Shown: positions 22,526 through 24,820 of the stretch, piece by piece | How the letters are laid out: each line of letters begins with the position of its first letter | Numbering within the stretch: position 1 is the first letter of the stretch | Origin: an uncultured Collinsella sp. | GTDB lineage: Bacteria > Actinomycetota > Coriobacteriia > Coriobacteriales > Coriobacteriaceae | Length of the DNA stretch: 24,820 nucleotides | Direction: 5' to 3' | NCBI GenBank assembly: GCA_958438955.1 | Contig: CAUBTS010000018.1 | Coordinates: forward strand, 1 to 24,820 | Made by a program: the position numbers and the translations under genes | The notes under the pieces: generated by a model | What the model was told of the DNA's origin: nothing | Seen by the model: only the letters and a program-made list of their open reading frames with translations | Database searches by the model: none

Positions 22526-23509
22526 ATGTACGAGATCGACCTTAACCTCCCTAAGCAGATCGTCGCTGACGTCCTGTCCAACCACGAGATCCACAGTGTC
22601 GCCTTCGTCGGCTGCGGTGCTTCCATGTCCGACCTGTACCCCGCCAAGTACTTCCTGGCCAACAACACGGACAAGCTGAACGTTCAGATCTTCACCGCTA
22701 ACGAGTTCAACTACGACACGCCTTCCTGGGTCAACGAGCACACCTTCGTGATCACCTGCTCCCTCGGTGGCTCCACGCCCGAGACCGTCGAGGCCAACAA
22801 GACCGCCAAGAAGCACAACTGCCCGGTCGTCTCCCTCACCAACAAGGCTGGCTCCGCTCTGACCGTCGACGCTGACTACGTCATCGTTCACGGCTTCCAC
22901 GCCAACTTCGCTGCCAAGTGCGAGAAGCCCGGCTATGCCATCGCTCTTGCTCTCGAGATCCTTCAGCAGACCGAGGGCTATGACAAGTACGACGACATGA
23001 TCACCGGCCTCACCAACGTCTTCGATCTCTGCGAGAACGCTGCTCAGTCCTGCAAGAAGCTCGCCAAGAAGTTCGCTGAGGACTTCAAGGACGACAAGAT
23101 GATTTACTTCATGGCCTCTGGTGCCTCCGAGAAGATGGCTTACTCTCACGCCGCCTTCCTGTTCACCGAGATGCAGTGGATCGACGCCGCCGCCTACAAC
23201 ACCGGCGAGTACTTCCACGGCCCGTTCGAGGTTTCCACTGAGGGTAAGCCCTACGTCTTCTTCATGTCCGATGGCGCTACCCGTCCGATGGACGCCCGCG
23301 CCCTCACCTTCCTTGAGCGCATGGGCGCCAAGGTCGCTCTGATCGACTCCAAGGACTACGGCCTGGCTGACGCCGTGCCCGCGAGCGTCGTCACCTACTT
23401 CAACCCGCTGCTGCACCTCGCCGTTATGCGCGAGTACGGCAACCAGATCGCCGAGGCCCGTCAGCACCCGCTGACCATGCGCCGCTACATGTGGAAGCTT
23501 TCCTACTAA
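22526..23509 (+). CDS. SIS-domain sugar-amine deglycase, FrlB/Gfr-like (second copy)
   Basis: A 327-residue double-SIS paralogue of the protein at 17236. The first SIS starts with VAFVGCGASMSDLYPAKYF. Catalytic candidates are E215 and H231 in GEYFHGPFEV, again 16 residues apart, and here the motif matches FrlB's GEF.HGP more closely. It ends TMRRYMWKLSY, nearly the same as the first copy. ATG 22526 is chosen because AAGGA lies 9 nt before it; an ATG at 22517 touches the Shine-Dalgarno. All 19 phenylalanine codons I read are TTC, suggesting high expression. In Salmonella GfrE and GfrF split glucoselysine and fructoselysine phosphates; which copy does which cannot be decided here. Confidence 0.87.
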   Translation: MYEIDLNLPKQIVADVLSNHEIHSVAFVGCGASMSDLYPAKYFLANNTDKLNVQIFTANEFNYDTPSWVNEHTFVITCSLGGSTPETVEANKTAKKHNCPVVSLTNKAGSALTVDADYVIVHGFHANFAAKCEKPGYAIALALEILQQTEGYDKYDDMITGLTNVFDLCENAAQSCKKLAKKFAEDFKDDKMIYFMASGASEKMAYSHAAFLFTEMQWIDAAAYNTGEYFHGPFEVSTEGKPYVFFMSDGATRPMDARALTFLERMGAKVALIDSKDYGLADAVPASVVTYFNPLLHLAVMREYGNQIAEARQHPLTMRRYMWKLSY

Positions 23510-23513
23510 TCAC

Positions 23514-23528
23514 AAGTAAGTAGACCTT
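23514..23528. repeat. isolated arm related to the palindrome at 24396
   Basis: AAGTAAGTAGACCTT matches the terminal arm AAGTGAGTAGACTTT of the element at 24396-24514 in 13 of 15 positions. It lies just after the second deglycase stop. It may be a remnant or solo arm. Confidence 0.4.
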
Positions 23529-23543
23529 ACGGGTTGATTGAGA

Positions 23544-23575
23544 GGGGATGGGGTTTGCGCCCCGTCCCCTTTTTT
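23544..23575 (+). terminator. terminator of the deglycase/PTS operon
   Basis: GGGGATGGGG (23544-23553) pairs with CCCCGTCCCC (23560-23569), with one T-G wobble and a 6-nt loop, followed by TTTTTT. It ends the operon before the HAD gene. Confidence 0.92.
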
Positions 23576-23619
23576 GCTCTGGGGAGGGCGTGTCTGTCGC
23601 GTCGCAAATCCCAGATAAA

Positions 23620-23654
23620 ACCTACCAAAATAAACCTGTCCCTTTTTGGCAGGT
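23620..23654. repeat. REP-like hairpin C, close to the HAD ribosome binding site
   Basis: ACCTACCAAAA (23620-23630) pairs with TTTTGGCAGGT (23644-23654) with one mismatch. The 13-nt loop holds CCTGTCCC. The 3' arm abuts the GGGAGG ribosome binding site of the next gene, so folding could affect its translation. Confidence 0.68.
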
Positions 23655-23668
23655 GGGAGGAGATGCGT

Positions 23669-24298
23669 ATGATCAAGGCAGTGCTGTTTGACATGGACGG
23701 CGTGCTGGTCGATACCGAGTGGTTCTACAACCGTCGTCGCGTGGCGTTTATGGAAGAGAAGGGCTTTCACTTTGACGAGATCCCCGATCTTTCGGGGTCT
23801 AACGAGCCCGCCATTTGGAAGTCGCTGGTACCTGACGATGTTGAGCTGCGCGAGCGCCTGCGCGTGGAGTACAAGCAGGTCTATAGCCCGGACCATCCCG
23901 TTCCGTATGCCGAGCTGCTCAACGAGCAGACGGAGCCGGTGATGCGCGCACTGCACGAGCGCGGCGTGAAGTGTGCCATCGCGAGCTCGTCCTATCGCGA
24001 GTTGATCGACGAGCTGGTGGGGATTGCCGGTATCGCCGACGTGCTGGACTACACCATCAGCGGTCACGAGTGCAGTGCGTTTAAGCCCGACCCCGAGATC
24101 TACCTGCGTGCCATGGAGGCGCTGGGTGTGGAGCCTACCGAGTGCCTGGTTATCGAGGACTCGCCTTTGGGCATCGAGGCTGGCAAACGTTCCGGCGCCC
24201 GCGTCCTGGCACTGCGCCCGCACGAGGGCGTCAACCTCGATCAATCGCGAGCCGATGCCGTTATTGATAATCTGACCGACATTTTGGCCGCTTTGTAG
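23669..24298 (+). CDS. HAD-superfamily phosphatase, beta-phosphoglucomutase-like
   Basis: A 209-residue HAD hydrolase. Motif I FDMDGVLVDTE gives nucleophile D8 and acid/base D10. A helical cap covers about 15-80. Motif II is IASSS, motif III KPDPEIYL, and motif IV VIEDSPLGIEAGKRSGA. It should act on a small phosphorylated metabolite, either as phosphatase or mutase. GGGAGG (23655-23660) is 8 nt before ATG 23669 and only 2 nt before ATG 23663, so 23669 is chosen. A terminator separates it from the operon, so a role in glycated amino acid use (for example on sugar phosphates) is only possible. Confidence 0.92.
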   Translation: MIKAVLFDMDGVLVDTEWFYNRRRVAFMEEKGFHFDEIPDLSGSNEPAIWKSLVPDDVELRERLRVEYKQVYSPDHPVPYAELLNEQTEPVMRALHERGVKCAIASSSYRELIDELVGIAGIADVLDYTISGHECSAFKPDPEIYLRAMEALGVEPTECLVIEDSPLGIEAGKRSGARVLALRPHEGVNLDQSRADAVIDNLTDILAAL

Positions 24299-24652
24299 TG
24301 TCAATCCGCCGCGAGAAGCACGGGTTCAAACGTTTTTTGCGGTGGACTGGCTCAATTTGGTTTCGATTTTGATCCGTTTGGCTTCGATTCGGACTAAGTG
24401 AGTAGACTTTTTGGTGCAGGACGAGCACAAAGCGCATCTGCTCTAGTAAAACCGCAGGTCACAGGGGTGGCGGTTTTGGGTGTGCTCTGCAGGTCGCGTA
24501 AAGTCTACTCACTTGTAATTTGGGCCTTTGGTCGTGGGGTTGCTGGTCCCGCTTTGGTTGTCGGGAGAGGGTGAATTGAAGCGCCCCCGCACGCTCCATG
24601 CTACAATCGCGGACATATCCCACAACTACATCTGCCTTCGAAAGGAGCCTGC
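24299..24652. other. gene-free stretch with repeats
   Basis: It contains the 12-base echo TTGCGGTGGACT (24337-24348), two copies of TTTGG(T/C)TTCGATT 21 bp apart (24356-24368 and 24377-24389), the nested palindrome at 24396-24514, and a possible -10 TACAAT at 24602-24607 before the next gene. No open frame was credible. Confidence 0.6.
24396..24514. repeat. MITE-like nested palindrome
   Basis: Perfect 15-bp terminal inverted repeats, AAGTGAGTAGACTTT (24396-24410) and its complement (24500-24514), bound a 119-bp unit. Inside are GAGCACA (24423-24429)/TGTGCTC (24481-24487) and AAAACCGC (24448-24455)/GCGGTTTT (24470-24477). It is non-coding, with no obvious target duplication. As RNA it would fold into one long interrupted hairpin. 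Confidence 0.75.
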
Positions 24653-24820
24653 GTGGCGAATGCCATCGATCAGCTCACGGACCGAGTGCTCGTGCTCGGC
24701 CGCCTCTCGTCCGCCGCGCCATTACTGCTGTGGCGGTCACCATTTCCGCCGTTCTCCAGACATTTCTGATCCAGGCGTTCATTCAGCCCGCCGACCTGCT
24801 TCCGAGCGGTCTTACCGGCG
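24653..24820 (+). pseudogene. start of a YitT/DUF161-family membrane protein, apparently frameshifted
   Basis: GTG 24653 has AAAGGAG 5 nt before it and reads MANAIDQLTDRVLVLGRLSS, then runs into a TGA at 24767. From about 24712 a different frame gives RRAITAVAVTISAVLQTFL and then IQPADLLPSGLTG, which resembles the first span of YitT-family proteins and stays open to the window edge. A single missing base near 24700-24712 would join them. It could be a true mutation or a sequencing error. YitT proteins are multi-span membrane proteins of uncertain role. The gene is cut by the window. Confidence 0.6.

Noticed and set aside
24356..24389. Two TTTGG(T/C)TTCGATT copies as a start of a CRISPR array
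   Set aside because: Only two short imperfect copies 21 bp apart, with no spacers or cas genes.

Overview
The window is GC-rich, densely coded and almost entirely on the + strand. Gene content and style point to an actinobacterial gut commensal of the Coriobacteriia, most likely Collinsella. The reasons are strong G/C bias at third codon positions, mannose-family PTS genes beside fructoselysine-type deglycases, rubrerythrin and an Rrf2 regulator typical of an anaerobe, and many palindromic intergenic repeats. The genus is an inference from the reading; no database was consulted.

Layout. Positions 1-300 hold a tRNA-Asp gene with its own promoter and terminator. Positions 300-2700 hold an Rrf2 regulator with IscR-like cysteines, a MutY-like glycosylase without the usual Fe-S cysteines, and rubrerythrin. 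Positions 2700-4512 hold two unrecognised membrane-protein genes among two copies of a G-tract/C-tract repeat that ends in a terminator. Positions 4600-5726 hold a two-gene unit, a DUF6036/AbiEii-like nucleotidyltransferase overlapping an HTH protein, which resembles a toxin-antitoxin pair. Positions 5778-13580 hold a DNA-maintenance and transport block: RmuC, a homodimer-type ABC exporter, endonuclease III and Mfd. Positions 13668-16261 hold a PAP2 phosphatase, a threonine-aldolase-family enzyme and a GNAT acetyltransferase.

The most coherent system lies at 16307-23509: a divergent GntR/HutC regulator, a SIS-domain deglycase, an EamA transporter, mannose-family PTS proteins (a fused IIAB, then IIC and IID) and a second SIS-domain deglycase. 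A mannose-family PTS with two FrlB-like deglycases is the arrangement of the Salmonella gfr genes for fructoselysine and glucoselysine. The inferred route is uptake and 6-phosphorylation of a glycated amino acid, then cleavage to glucose 6-phosphate and the free amino acid. The regulator/deglycase intergenic region holds 11-bp-phased repeats that look like the operator, and a different 16-bp motif precedes both the EamA gene and the PTS genes.

A HAD phosphatase follows the operon. The right edge holds a MITE-like nested palindrome and the start of a YitT-family gene that appears frameshifted. Several repeat families lie between genes: three REP-like hairpins with a CTGTCCC-type loop, a 97-bp palindrome, the nested palindrome at 24396-24514, and the G/C-tract element.
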